Made by a program: the position numbers and the translations under genes. A stretch of DNA of 64,000 nucleotides, taken from contig NZ_KV440949.1 of the NCBI RefSeq assembly GCF_001636315.1, positions 3,962,973-4,026,972 on the forward strand, written 5' to 3'. Positions 41,895 through 50,546 of the stretch are shown one piece after another. The DNA is from Neobacillus mesonae. GTDB taxonomy: Bacteria; Bacillota; Bacilli; Bacillales; Cytobacillaceae. Each line of letters opens with the position of its first letter. Position 1 is the stretch's first letter. Below the pieces are notes generated by a model. That model was not told where the DNA came from. It made no database searches and saw nothing but the letters and a program-made list of their open reading frames with translations.

Positions 41895-44513
41895 TTGACT
41901 TCGGCTTTAACGTTAACACAGCCAAATCATTTGGAGAAAGACTTTAATTACCTTAGCCTGGATATGAATGAATTAGCGACATCAGCAAGCAAGGTAATTG
42001 CGCCGCTTGGCCCGATATCTACATTTGCAGCGCGTCATCCTTGGGCCGGTTTGGAGCACCAAACCTTTGAACAGGTAGTACGGAAGTTTAAGGACACATG
42101 TGATGTTGATTTGCTTCCAAATGTGGCCGTGCTGAACTCTGCATGGAATCAAGGGGAAATCGAGCAGCAGTTTATCGATATAGTGCTTAAACAATGGCTA
42201 GATGCTCAGCAGTTGGAAATGCCTCGTGAAATGGCGGAACAGTTTTGTAAGAATGCTTTAAGACTTAACCAAAAACGCTGCAAACAAATTGCCGTCTCGG
42301 AATTAAAAAATATGGCGGCGAAACTAAGCAGGTTTAATTATCTGATTGGTAATAGCATTGCTGTTCAAACCCTTAGTCAGCGCTTAGAGCAGCATGGGAT
42401 TGAAAATGCGGGGAAAGAACTTAACAATCAGATGATAAAGTGGTGTAAATTGTTTTTGGATGAATCGCAGGCTATTTGGTCGATGCCTAATCGTGAAAAA
42501 GGCTTCTATCAAGCATGGCGCAATCTTGCCAGTCTCGACCCTGCCCTTCAGGCATCTTTGCGGAAACAGATTAAAGAATTACCTTTAACAGCCGAAGAGG
42601 CATTACGTGAAGCGCTGCTGGTCCTTGAAATTTCTTATTCGGACATCCAAAGCTACCTTGAAGCACATTTATTGTCTTTGCCAGGCTGGGCCGGGATGAT
42701 GCTTTGGCGTTCACAGGAGAACCCTAAGGATCAATCCTTAGTAATGGACTATTTGGCAGTGCGGCTTTCCATGGAGAGTATTTTAATCAAGCCTTATCTT
42801 CCAATACCGGAGCAAAACCATGACCTTCAGTTAGAGGATTTGATTGCCAGTTGGTACCACTGGGGAGATGTGCCTGTCAAAGCATGGTCCCATCTGTCTT
42901 CAGCAGAAATAAAAGCGAGATTGAACCTTGCTTATCGATTTGACCATGTTGTCCGCGAGCGGTTATGGCTGGAAGCATGGGAAAAAACATATGAAAAACA
43001 GTTGAAAGTGAAAATCACTTCAAACAAACATAGTGAAAAAAGAAGTGGAAAAACTGCATTAGCGCAATTTGCGTTTTGCATTGATGTGCGCTCCGAACCG
43101 TTTCGCCGCCAACTTGAAAATGCTGGCCCTTTTGAAACCCTTGGAACGGCTGGCTTTTTCGGGCTGCCTATCGAAACATGTACACTCGGCAGTACGCACA
43201 AGCATGATTCTTTACCAGTGATGTTTAAACCAAAATATCAAATCAAAGAATCTGCATCTACGAATGAATTAACGAAATATAAACAGAGAAAGCAGGCAGC
43301 GAATTCGCTGGGAGGTACGTTTAAAACGTTAAAGCACAATCTGCTTGCCAGCCTGGCATTGCCGGAAGTAAGCGGTCCTTGGCTTAGCCTGCAAACACTC
43401 GGCCGTACCTTTGTGCCGCGAAGTACGGGAATAGTCATGCGCAAATTGAAGGATCACTGGCAGCAAAAACCATCTGCAGAATTGACACTTGATCATACTC
43501 ATTGTTCAAACTCCGAGCTCCAAGTTGGATTTTCTGAGGACGAAAAAGTAAACTTTGTACGGCAGGCTTTAAAAATGATGGGGTTAACGGAACATTTCGC
43601 TCCTTTAGTGGTGATTTGCGGTCATGGGAGCCATAGTACGAATAATCCATATGCCTCTGCGCTTGATTGTGGTGCCTGTGGTGGAGCATCAAGCGGCTTT
43701 AATGCCCGGGTTCTCGCAAGCCTATGCAATTTGCCGGAAGTAAGGAAAACGTTAGCGGCAGAGGGAATTGTCATTCCACAGGACACAGTTTTTGCGGCTG
43801 CCGAACATATTACCACTCTTGATGAATTACGCTGGCTTTATTTGCCGGAGCTTTCAACTGCCGCTAAAGAAGCATATCAGTACATCCAAGCTTCATTGCC
43901 AAAGGTCTATGAGGAAGCAAATGCCGAGCGGCTGGGGAAATTGCCAGGTCTAAGCTCACAAAGCAAGAATGCAAAACAAGAGGCTGAAAAGATGGCTGAG
44001 GACTGGAGCGAGGTGCGGCCGGAATGGGGGCTTGCACGTAATGCTGCCTTTATTATCGGGGACCGGAAGCTTACCGAAGAGTGTAATTTAGATGGAAGGG
44101 TATTTTTACAAAACTATGATTGGCAAAAGGATCGTGACGGCGCTTTGCTTGCAAATATTATTGCGGGACCGGCAACGGTGGCCCAATGGATCAACCTGCA
44201 ATACTATGCTTCTACTGTTGCTCCGCATTATTATGGGAGCGGGAACAAAGCAACTCAAACGGTGACAGCAGGGATAGGTGTCATGCAGGGGAATGCCAGC
44301 GATTTATTAAGTGGACTTCCTTGGCAGTCAGTGATGCGCTCCGACCAAGAGGCATATCACGCTCCGTTAAGACTGCTGGTGGTAATTCAAGCACCAAGTG
44401 AGTATATCGATCGAGTTCTCATTCGAAATCGGGATTTTCGGCAAAAATTTAAAAACGGATGGCTCCGGCTTGCATCCATTGACCCGAAAGGAAACTGGAA
44501 AAGCTGGGGTTGA
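41895..44513 (+). CDS. dabA: DabA/MpsB: DUF2309 zinc protein of inorganic carbon transporter
   Basis: An 872-residue soluble subunit with the beta-carbonic-anhydrase-like zinc site of DabA: C395 and D397 (AFCIDVRSEPFR), H577 and C592 (CGHGSHSTNN; ALDCGACGG). The 15-residue His-Cys spacing equals that of the studied Halothiobacillus protein. With DabB it hydrates CO2 vectorially, trapping bicarbonate in the cytoplasm. TTG 41895, nine bases after GGAGG, is preferred; TTG 41889, two bases after it, is the other choice and overlaps the dabB stop. It is followed by MpsC and a carbonic-anhydrase-like gene. Confidence 0.93.
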   Translation: MTSALTLTQPNHLEKDFNYLSLDMNELATSASKVIAPLGPISTFAARHPWAGLEHQTFEQVVRKFKDTCDVDLLPNVAVLNSAWNQGEIEQQFIDIVLKQWLDAQQLEMPREMAEQFCKNALRLNQKRCKQIAVSELKNMAAKLSRFNYLIGNSIAVQTLSQRLEQHGIENAGKELNNQMIKWCKLFLDESQAIWSMPNREKGFYQAWRNLASLDPALQASLRKQIKELPLTAEEALREALLVLEISYSDIQSYLEAHLLSLPGWAGMMLWRSQENPKDQSLVMDYLAVRLSMESILIKPYLPIPEQNHDLQLEDLIASWYHWGDVPVKAWSHLSSAEIKARLNLAYRFDHVVRERLWLEAWEKTYEKQLKVKITSNKHSEKRSGKTALAQFAFCIDVRSEPFRRQLENAGPFETLGTAGFFGLPIETCTLGSTHKHDSLPVMFKPKYQIKESASTNELTKYKQRKQAANSLGGTFKTLKHNLLASLALPEVSGPWLSLQTLGRTFVPRSTGIVMRKLKDHWQQKPSAELTLDHTHCSNSELQVGFSEDEKVNFVRQALKMMGLTEHFAPLVVICGHGSHSTNNPYASALDCGACGGASSGFNARVLASLCNLPEVRKTLAAEGIVIPQDTVFAAAEHITTLDELRWLYLPELSTAAKEAYQYIQASLPKVYEEANAERLGKLPGLSSQSKNAKQEAEKMAEDWSEVRPEWGLARNAAFIIGDRKLTEECNLDGRVFLQNYDWQKDRDGALLANIIAGPATVAQWINLQYYASTVAPHYYGSGNKATQTVTAGIGVMQGNASDLLSGLPWQSVMRSDQEAYHAPLRLLVVIQAPSEYIDRVLIRNRDFRQKFKNGWLRLASIDPKGNWKSWG

Positions 44514-44584
44514 TGTTTATTAGAATAAGAATGCCATTTTTTGGCGATAGTTGAATGGAACTATTTATGGGAAAGGAGCTTGTT

Positions 44585-44956
44585 ATGGATAAATCAAAAG
44601 GCGCCATGGAAGCAGAAATCAGCAAGGCACTAACACATTGGGAAAAAAGTTATCTTGGACGCGGTTCCGTCTCAGTCAAATCAGATATTCTGAGAGATAT
44701 GATTATTGTGATCCTGCAAGGGATCTTAACGCCAGCAGAATACTCACTTTGTCAAGATAAAGATGGCCTTTTATCCGTCAAAGTAAATCGGAATAGTTTG
44801 GTTGAATCCGGAATGGAGGATTTAAAGGAAATTATTTTATCCATAACAGGATTGGAAGTAATAGGTTTTCACACTGATATTAGTACAAGAACCGGGGAAC
44901 GAGTGATGGTATTCAAGCTTTCTGACGACTTGCAGAACAAATGGGGTGAAACTTAA
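44585..44956 (+). CDS. mpsC: MpsC family (DUF2294) protein
   Basis: A 123-residue soluble protein of the DUF2294/MpsC family (RGSVSVKSDILRDMIIVILQGILTPAE). In Staphylococcus aureus mpsC follows mpsA and mpsB; its biochemical role is not settled. AAAGGAG lies five bases before ATG 44585, which is preferred over 44555. The stop codon shares a base with the next start (TAATG). The gene order here, mpsA-mpsB-mpsC plus a carbonic-anhydrase-like gene, is the basis for the name. Confidence 0.8.
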   Translation: MDKSKGAMEAEISKALTHWEKSYLGRGSVSVKSDILRDMIIVILQGILTPAEYSLCQDKDGLLSVKVNRNSLVESGMEDLKEIILSITGLEVIGFHTDISTRTGERVMVFKLSDDLQNKWGET

Positions 44957-45447
44957 TGCAGATAAATGCAAAGAAAAAAATCCTCCTCGTATCAGGAATG
45001 GAACAAGAGCCGGGAAACATTAGGGAAATGGTGCCTGACACCGATTTGATTGTTATTCAAAGCTATGGTTCTTCAATTTCGCCGTTTGGAGATTTGATGC
45101 GGGATTTGATTATTGCGGTTTATCAGGAAGGTGTTGATGAGATTTTTGTGGTCGTGGCAAATAAGGGCCGCAAGGGTGAGAGCTCGGTTGAAATGCTAAA
45201 GAAGTTGTCTGAAAATAAAGCGTTAAGGGATAAAATTCAAACACTAGATTACCTTTTTAAAAATTGTATGCCTGAGTTTCCAGAAAGCAGCCTAATGGAA
45301 TGGTTAGCGGGAGACAAGGAAGCAGGTAATGGCGGTCAGAGCAATGCAGATATCATTCGGAATCATCCATTAATTCCTTCACATATAAAGGTAACTGAAT
45401 TAATGATAAACAAAAATAATAAAAAAGCGGAAGCCTATAGAGTGTAA
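44956..45447 (+). CDS. Carbonic-anhydrase-fold protein lacking zinc ligands
   Basis: A 163-residue protein resembling a shortened beta-carbonic anhydrase. The core VIQSYGSSISPFGDLMRDLI...VDEIFVVVANKGRKG matches the nucleotide-fold centre and the C-terminus NHPLIPSHIKVTELMI matches the HPLIPxDIPVHGLI end of that family. The zinc ligands are absent: no CxDxR after the first strand (LLVSGMEQE) and no HxxC (VVANKGRKG). It is the fourth gene of the DabAB/MpsC operon, translationally coupled to mpsC. A structural, sensory or bicarbonate-binding role is more likely than catalysis. Assignment to the family is by pattern and needs a profile search. Confidence 0.6.
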   Translation: MQINAKKKILLVSGMEQEPGNIREMVPDTDLIVIQSYGSSISPFGDLMRDLIIAVYQEGVDEIFVVVANKGRKGESSVEMLKKLSENKALRDKIQTLDYLFKNCMPEFPESSLMEWLAGDKEAGNGGQSNADIIRNHPLIPSHIKVTELMINKNNKKAEAYRV

Positions 45448-45466
45448 AGGTTTCCGCTTTTTTTCT
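45421..45466 (+). terminator. Intrinsic terminator of the carbon-uptake operon
   Basis: AAAAGCGGAAGCCT pairs with AGGTTTCCGCTTTT (one mismatch) and ends in TTTTTCTTTT. The left arm overlaps the last codons of the carbonic-anhydrase-like gene. Confidence 0.9.
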
Positions 45467-45613
45467 TTTATTGATTTCCCATCAAAGCTGATAGTGTTTT
45501 CTTGATGTATTTATAATGACTTTCTAGTAAAATAGTTACGAGGGTCTAAATATTCGAACTATTAGAAATGATAGATTGTATTTATATTTTTTTTTTTGAA
45601 AGGAGTATTCTAA

Positions 45614-47170
45614 ATGAAATCAGATCTGCCGGCAGGCCGAGAGTCCAGCAGTGACAGCCATTTAAGCCAGTTAGCGTCAGTGGGACAAATTGCGGCGGGT
45701 ATTGCCCATGAGGTTAAAAACCCGTTAACGGCAGTCAAAGGTTTTTTACAGCTTTTACAGCAAGAAGGAAATCATGAATACATTGAAATTGCCCAGTCTG
45801 AATTAGAGCATGCTCTTTCAGCACTAAATGATTTATTGCAGGTTTCCAAGCCTGATTTAGAAGATGAACAGATGCAAACGATTTATTTGTCTGTTGAATT
45901 GGAATCAATTTTAAATCTTTTTCAAGACAAATTGTATAATATAAACGTCATTACCAATTTTAACCATACGAATACCGGGATCTTAGGTAAAAAAAATCAA
46001 TTCAAAAAAGCCTTTTTTAATCTCATCAAAAATGCGATTGAATCAATGGATGGAAAGGGCACCTTAACAATTACACAAGAAGCACTTGATGGGGAAGTAA
46101 TTGTTAGGGTTCAAGATACTGGGGTTGGAATCCCCGCAGAAAAACTCTCATTACTAGGAACTCCCTTCTTTTCAACGAAGCCTGAAGGAACAGGGATGGG
46201 GCTGACACAAGTTTTTTCAGTCGTTTATCGGCATGGCGGCAAGATAATTGTTGATAGCAAAGAAAACTATGGAACGACCTTCACCATAAAGATGCTCCAG
46301 CAAAGTCAATTGATCCGAAAGGGAGTGAAAAAATTGTCACTTCATTATGAAGATGGTTATTCCATTCAAGATTTCTTTTTCCGGAATCGGAAAGAGTTTG
46401 AGAAACGATTACTAGACGAAGCTATTAACGTTAAGGATAAAATTGAAGAAATACGTAAAATTGGAAATATAAATTTATTAAACAATGCCCATAAACTTGT
46501 TTTATATGTTGTGGAGGAGCAGGCGCACGAATTAATTAAATTTGCCAAGCAAGAAGGAGTCGCATGGGCAAAATATTCTTTAACGCTTGCATTTAAATTA
46601 GAGTGGGTGCAGGCCATTCGCAGAACGCTGTGGGATTTCTTGTATAACTACGATTTATTAAGCAAAACAGAGAGTCATCGAGAAGCTTTTTATTCGAGGG
46701 AAAAAAATATTAATGAACTGATTGACCAATTTCTGAGCTATTTTTTCATTAGTTATTCAAAATATAAGGATGAATTGCTGGAGCAGGAACGGAAGCTTGT
46801 CGAGAATCTATCTGTCCCAATTATCCCGATCAACGAGCAAATCTGTATCCTTCCGTTAATTGGTCAAATTGACCAGCAGCGGATTAACACGATTCAAAAC
46901 AAAGTCCTGACTGAAATAGAAACGAATCATATTCAGACATTGATATTGGACCTTTCGGGTGTTGCAAACATGGAGTATGAGGCTTCGAATAGTTTTATCA
47001 AACTAATCGAGGGAATTTCTATGATGGGCTGTAAAACAATCCTGACCGGGCTGCGTGCTGAAATAGTAAAAAGTTTTATTTCCTCTGGGATTAGTGCGAT
47101 TCAACAGGCGGAATTTAAAGGCAATCTAAAGCAGGCATTGAATGATGTATTTTTTTTAAAAAAGACCTAA
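45614..47170 (+). CDS. Histidine kinase fused to RsbR-like/STAS module
   Basis: A 518-residue cytoplasmic protein with two unlike halves. Residues about 15-235 are a compact histidine kinase: H32 in GIAHEVKNPLTAVKGFL, N box NLIKNAIESM, G1 QDTGVGIP, F box PFFSTK and G2 GTGMGLTQV. Residues about 250-400 are helical, like the non-heme globin-type N-domain of RsbR proteins, and about 405-515 is a STAS domain (TLILDLSGVANMEYEASNSF). No membrane segment or receiver is present. Kinases join phosphorelays; RsbR proteins join the sigma-B stressosome; this fusion could link them. AAAGGAG lies upstream of the ATG. It is a single-gene unit after the carbon-uptake operon, with no adjacent response regulator. 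Confidence 0.82.
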   Translation: MKSDLPAGRESSSDSHLSQLASVGQIAAGIAHEVKNPLTAVKGFLQLLQQEGNHEYIEIAQSELEHALSALNDLLQVSKPDLEDEQMQTIYLSVELESILNLFQDKLYNINVITNFNHTNTGILGKKNQFKKAFFNLIKNAIESMDGKGTLTITQEALDGEVIVRVQDTGVGIPAEKLSLLGTPFFSTKPEGTGMGLTQVFSVVYRHGGKIIVDSKENYGTTFTIKMLQQSQLIRKGVKKLSLHYEDGYSIQDFFFRNRKEFEKRLLDEAINVKDKIEEIRKIGNINLLNNAHKLVLYVVEEQAHELIKFAKQEGVAWAKYSLTLAFKLEWVQAIRRTLWDFLYNYDLLSKTESHREAFYSREKNINELIDQFLSYFFISYSKYKDELLEQERKLVENLSVPIIPINEQICILPLIGQIDQQRINTIQNKVLTEIETNHIQTLILDLSGVANMEYEASNSFIKLIEGISMMGCKTILTGLRAEIVKSFISSGISAIQQAEFKGNLKQALNDVFFLKKT

Positions 47171-47190
47171 TTTCAATTACATAAAGGCGT

Positions 47191-47241
47191 AACAAAAAAG
47201 CTGTGTGGATTTCTAAAAATCCACCAGCTTTTTTGTTTTTT
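47191..47241 (+). terminator. Intrinsic terminator of the kinase-STAS gene
   Basis: ACAAAAAAGCTGTGTGGATT pairs with AATCCACCAGCTTTTTTGT (one mismatch), then TTTTTTT. The rest of the 348-bp gap to 47518 is AT-rich and holds an Fnr-like box; no gene is seen. Confidence 0.92.
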
Positions 47242-47435
47242 TAGTAATTCACAAATTTGTCATTTTTAATTTTGATGCTAACCCCCTCCTTTTTCCTTAT
47301 CGTACAAAAATAAAAAAGGCTATTTTTAACTTAAAAACAGTGATAACAAGGCATTTTAAGGCATTTAGGGAATTTTATTCTGGTGATGATTACCAAAAAA
47401 TCTGCTTGTCACCGGTTTGAAAGTTTGTTTGTAAT

Positions 47436-47451
47436 TGTGATTCAGTTCACT
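47436..47451 (+). promoter_or_regulatory. Fnr/Crp-like site upstream of the ba3 oxidase
   Basis: TGTGA-TTCAGT-TCACT matches the B. subtilis Fnr consensus TGTGA-N6-TCACT. It lies 68 bp before the first oxidase gene. No certain -10/-35 pair could be placed, though TATTAT-like sequence follows near 47473. Confidence 0.45.
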
Positions 47452-47518
47452 TCTTTGAGAATGGTTCTTAACTATTATGTAAGTAAGAAGTGAGACCAAT
47501 ATAAGGGGGTAAATCAAA

Positions 47519-47665
47519 ATGGGAGCTTCAAAAGTACACAACAAGAAATCAAATGAAGCACACGAAGAGAAACGTGTAGGAACTTGGATTTCCTTAAGCG
47601 TTGTGGCCGGGGTTATTTTACTGACTTATTTAACACTATATGGACTTTTTATGGCTAGAGTATAG
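47519..47665 (+). CDS. Cytochrome c oxidase subunit IIa (ba3 type)
   Basis: A 48-residue protein with one membrane helix (about residues 24-45) after a hydrophilic His/Lys/Glu-rich N-terminus, matching the small subunit IIa of ba3-type oxidases that supplies the missing first helix of subunit II. AAGGGGG precedes the ATG by nine bases. It is first gene of the oxidase operon, 12 nt before subunit II. Confidence 0.8.
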   Translation: MGASKVHNKKSNEAHEEKRVGTWISLSVVAGVILLTYLTLYGLFMARV

Positions 47666-47677
47666 GAGGGGAAAAGA

Positions 47678-48139
47678 ATGCATAAAGATGAAAAAATCTG
47701 GTTGACCTTAAGCTTCGGTCTTATGATGATTTTCATGCTAATCACGGGCTATCAAGCAGTCGCGGAAGGAATGGAACCGCCAAGTAATACTGATATCATT
47801 GATCCACAAAAAGTCGATCAAACGGCGCCTTTCGATAAACCTGGAATTAAACAGATTGGTGATAAAGAATATGAAGTTGTTATGACATTGCAAGTATTTA
47901 GTTTTAATCCTGGAAATATTGAAGTTCCAGCTGGGTCAACTGTACATTTTATCTTAACTTCAAAAGATGTTGTTCACGGATTTGAAATTGCTGAAACCAA
48001 TGCTAATGCCATGGTAACGCCAGGTTATATTCAAAAAGTTACCCAGAAGTTTGACAAACCGGGAAGTTATTTAGTTCTATGTAATGAATATTGCGGTGCC
48101 GGCCACCAAGCCATGAGCACGACAATTACGGTTAAGTAA
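47678..48139 (+). CDS. cbaB: Cytochrome c oxidase subunit II (ba3 type)
   Basis: A 153-residue membrane-anchored cupredoxin: a single N-terminal helix (about 7-28) and a Cu-A domain with His in DVVHGFEI and the ligand set CNEYCGAGHQAM. It takes electrons from cytochrome c and passes them to subunit I. AGGAGGGG lies upstream of the ATG. The short length and partner subunit IIa identify the ba3 (type B) oxidase rather than caa3, so no cytochrome c domain is fused. Confidence 0.93.
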   Translation: MHKDEKIWLTLSFGLMMIFMLITGYQAVAEGMEPPSNTDIIDPQKVDQTAPFDKPGIKQIGDKEYEVVMTLQVFSFNPGNIEVPAGSTVHFILTSKDVVHGFEIAETNANAMVTPGYIQKVTQKFDKPGSYLVLCNEYCGAGHQAMSTTITVK

Positions 48140-48153
48140 GGGGGGAAAGGCTA

Positions 48154-49833
48154 ATGGAAACAGCACTAAATCAAACGTTCAAAACAAAAGCAACTAAATT
48201 GCTAGGTGTTAATAAAGCAGACGCGAAAATTTCGAAAACCTATTTATTTGTATCATTTGTCATATTGTTAATTGGTGGATTTTTAGGGTTAGCACAAGGA
48301 TTAAACCGTGCGGGTCTTCTAGAACTGCCATCATGGTTAAACTATTATCAAATTCTAACTATGCATGGCGTGTTCATGCTTCTTGCATTTACAACTTTCT
48401 TTACATTTGGTTATCTCTATGCAGGTCTTTCACATGAACTGGGAGGTTTACTTCCAAAGGTCAGAAAGATTGTCTGGACTGCGTTTGCAGCCAAGATTAT
48501 TGGTGCCGTATTGGTTGTAATTCCAATCCTTATGAATGAAGCATCAGTTATGTATACATTTTATCCGCCTTTGAAAGCACATCCAATGTTTTATATCGGT
48601 TTAGTATTTTTCGCAGTAGGAATGTGGCTTTGCAACGTCGGGGCATTTATCCAAGTAGCCAATTGGCGAAAAAATAATAAAGGAAAGCATGTTCCAATCT
48701 TTTCTTACTTCGCGACTGGCATTAATGTTCTAATGTTTTTTGCTCTTATTCCTGTAGCAATCGAAGTTATTTATCTTATTCCTTGGTCTTTAGGCTGGGT
48801 TAAGACCGTTAATGTTATGGTTTCTCGTACATTATTCTGGGCTTTTGGACATACGCTCGTTAATATCTGGTATTTAACAGCCACTTCTGCATGGTATGTC
48901 ATTGCACCGAAATTAATCGGCGGCAGACGTTGGAGCGATACATTAACCCGCGTCGTTATTATTGCCTTGGTGATCATGAACATTACCGGTGGATTCCATC
49001 ACCAAATCATTGACCCAGGTATTTCTCTACCAGTTAAAATGATGCACGTATTTATGAGTTTAGCAATTGGTTTCCCATCACTAATGACAGCATTTGCATT
49101 GTTTGCCGTATTTGAACGCACTGCAAGAAAGCAAGGCGGTAAAGGACTTATCGGGTGGTATAAAAAAATGCCATGGGGAGATGTTCGTTTCCTAGCACTA
49201 TTTATCGGAATGGCTTCCTTTATTCCAGCAGGTGCCGGTGGTATTGCCCAAACAACCAACCAATTAGACACGGTTGTGCATAACACAATGTGGATTGTCG
49301 GTCACTTCCACTTAACACTTGGTGTGACTGTCGCATTAACATTCTTTGGTATTAGTTATTGGTTAGTTCCATATATCTCAGGACGTGTTTTAACACCAAA
49401 AATCAATAAATTAGGTGTCATCCAAACTTGGATCTGGACAATTGGTATGATCTTTATGTCAGGTGCAATGCATACAGTGGGATTATTTGGATCACCACGT
49501 AGAACTTCTTATACAACATATGGCGATCATGCAACAGCATTAGGCTGGGACCCATATATGATGGCGATGGCTGTCGGTGGAACTTTGTTAATCATCGGTG
49601 TTATTCTCCAGGTGTATGCAGTGATTAACATGATGTTCTTTGCACCAAAAGGGGAAACAGAATTCCCAATTGCGGAAGCAGAAGAAAATGCATCTCCAAC
49701 TCCTTACTGGACAGAACGCTGGGGAGTATGGATTATCCTTATGCTTATCGTTGTAGCGATGGCATATGTCGTTCCAATTTCAGAATTTATTCTTAACGGA
49801 CCTCCAGGATCTCCAGGATTTAAAACTTGGTAA
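48154..49833 (+). CDS. cbaA: Cytochrome c oxidase subunit I (ba3 type)
   Basis: A 559-residue heme-copper oxidase subunit I with about 13 helices. Heme ligands are in TMHGVFMLLAF; the Cu-B histidines are in FGHTLVNIWYL (which replaces the A-type HPEVY motif) and GGFHHQIIDPG; the last heme histidines are in IVGHFHLTLG. The glutamate of the D-channel is absent, as expected for type B enzymes. It reduces O2 with high affinity. It follows subunit II by 14 nt with GGGGGGAAAGG upstream, and a terminator follows. Confidence 0.95.
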   Translation: METALNQTFKTKATKLLGVNKADAKISKTYLFVSFVILLIGGFLGLAQGLNRAGLLELPSWLNYYQILTMHGVFMLLAFTTFFTFGYLYAGLSHELGGLLPKVRKIVWTAFAAKIIGAVLVVIPILMNEASVMYTFYPPLKAHPMFYIGLVFFAVGMWLCNVGAFIQVANWRKNNKGKHVPIFSYFATGINVLMFFALIPVAIEVIYLIPWSLGWVKTVNVMVSRTLFWAFGHTLVNIWYLTATSAWYVIAPKLIGGRRWSDTLTRVVIIALVIMNITGGFHHQIIDPGISLPVKMMHVFMSLAIGFPSLMTAFALFAVFERTARKQGGKGLIGWYKKMPWGDVRFLALFIGMASFIPAGAGGIAQTTNQLDTVVHNTMWIVGHFHLTLGVTVALTFFGISYWLVPYISGRVLTPKINKLGVIQTWIWTIGMIFMSGAMHTVGLFGSPRRTSYTTYGDHATALGWDPYMMAMAVGGTLLIIGVILQVYAVINMMFFAPKGETEFPIAEAEENASPTPYWTERWGVWIILMLIVVAMAYVVPISEFILNGPPGSPGFKTW

Positions 49834-49845
49834 TCAAGACATTAA

Positions 49846-49880
49846 AAAAGAGATAGCTCGTTTGATAGGGCTATCTCTTT
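49846..49880 (+). terminator. Intrinsic terminator after subunit I
   Basis: AAAGAGATAGCTC pairs with GGGCTATCTCTTT (one G-T pair), then ATGC. The T-run is short, so some read-through into the sco gene 29 nt further is likely. Confidence 0.7.
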
Positions 49881-49908
49881 ATGCTAAATTAGGCAGGAAG
49901 TGATCATA

Positions 49909-50544
49909 ATGATCAAAAAAAATTGGCAAACCACATTAGCTAGCATCATAGTTATTATATTTGGCTTTGGTCTGTTCTTTTTTGGAACAGATGGTTTTAC
50001 AGCCTATACGGCAGAAAAAGCAAGAGTGAACAAATTAATGCATGATCAACCAAAATTTCCGCATGTAACCTTTGAGGACAGCAAAGGGCGGGAATATTCA
50101 ATTTCTGAATTTGAAAATAAATATGTATTCATTACATTTTTATATACGTCCTGTACAACGGTTTGCCCACAGCTTGAGATGAATATGTCACAAGTTTATA
50201 AAGATATACCCAAAAAATATATGGGTAAAGATATTGCCTTCTTAAGTATCAGTTTTGATCCGGATCGGGATACACCGGAGACATTGGAAAAATATCGAAC
50301 TTATTTTCATAGTGATGGAGAAACGTGGAGAATGGCTAGAATCTCGAATCAAAAGGAATTGGATTCCTTGCTAAAAGCATTTGGAGTCATTGTCATTCCG
50401 GATAAAAATGGAACGTTTGCCCATAATTCCGCCTTTTACCTAGTAAATAAAAAGGGCACCTTAGTGGATGTCTTAGATTATAAGAAACCGGATGAAGCAG
50501 CTAAAACGGTTATCAACATTCTTAAAAAGGAAGAAGGGGAGTAA
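49909..50544 (+). CDS. SCO1/SenC family copper chaperone
   Basis: A 211-residue membrane-anchored thioredoxin-fold protein with one N-terminal helix (about 8-28), copper/redox site TSCTTVCPQ (CxxxC) and the distal His in FAHNSAFYLV. Sco proteins assemble the Cu-A centre of oxidase subunit II, fitting the adjacent ba3 oxidase. ATG 49909 has CAGGAAG eight bases upstream; a GTG at 49900 sits within that site. The next gene begins two bases after its stop. Confidence 0.92.
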   Translation: MIKKNWQTTLASIIVIIFGFGLFFFGTDGFTAYTAEKARVNKLMHDQPKFPHVTFEDSKGREYSISEFENKYVFITFLYTSCTTVCPQLEMNMSQVYKDIPKKYMGKDIAFLSISFDPDRDTPETLEKYRTYFHSDGETWRMARISNQKELDSLLKAFGVIVIPDKNGTFAHNSAFYLVNKKGTLVDVLDYKKPDEAAKTVINILKKEEGE

Positions 50545-50546
50545 TC

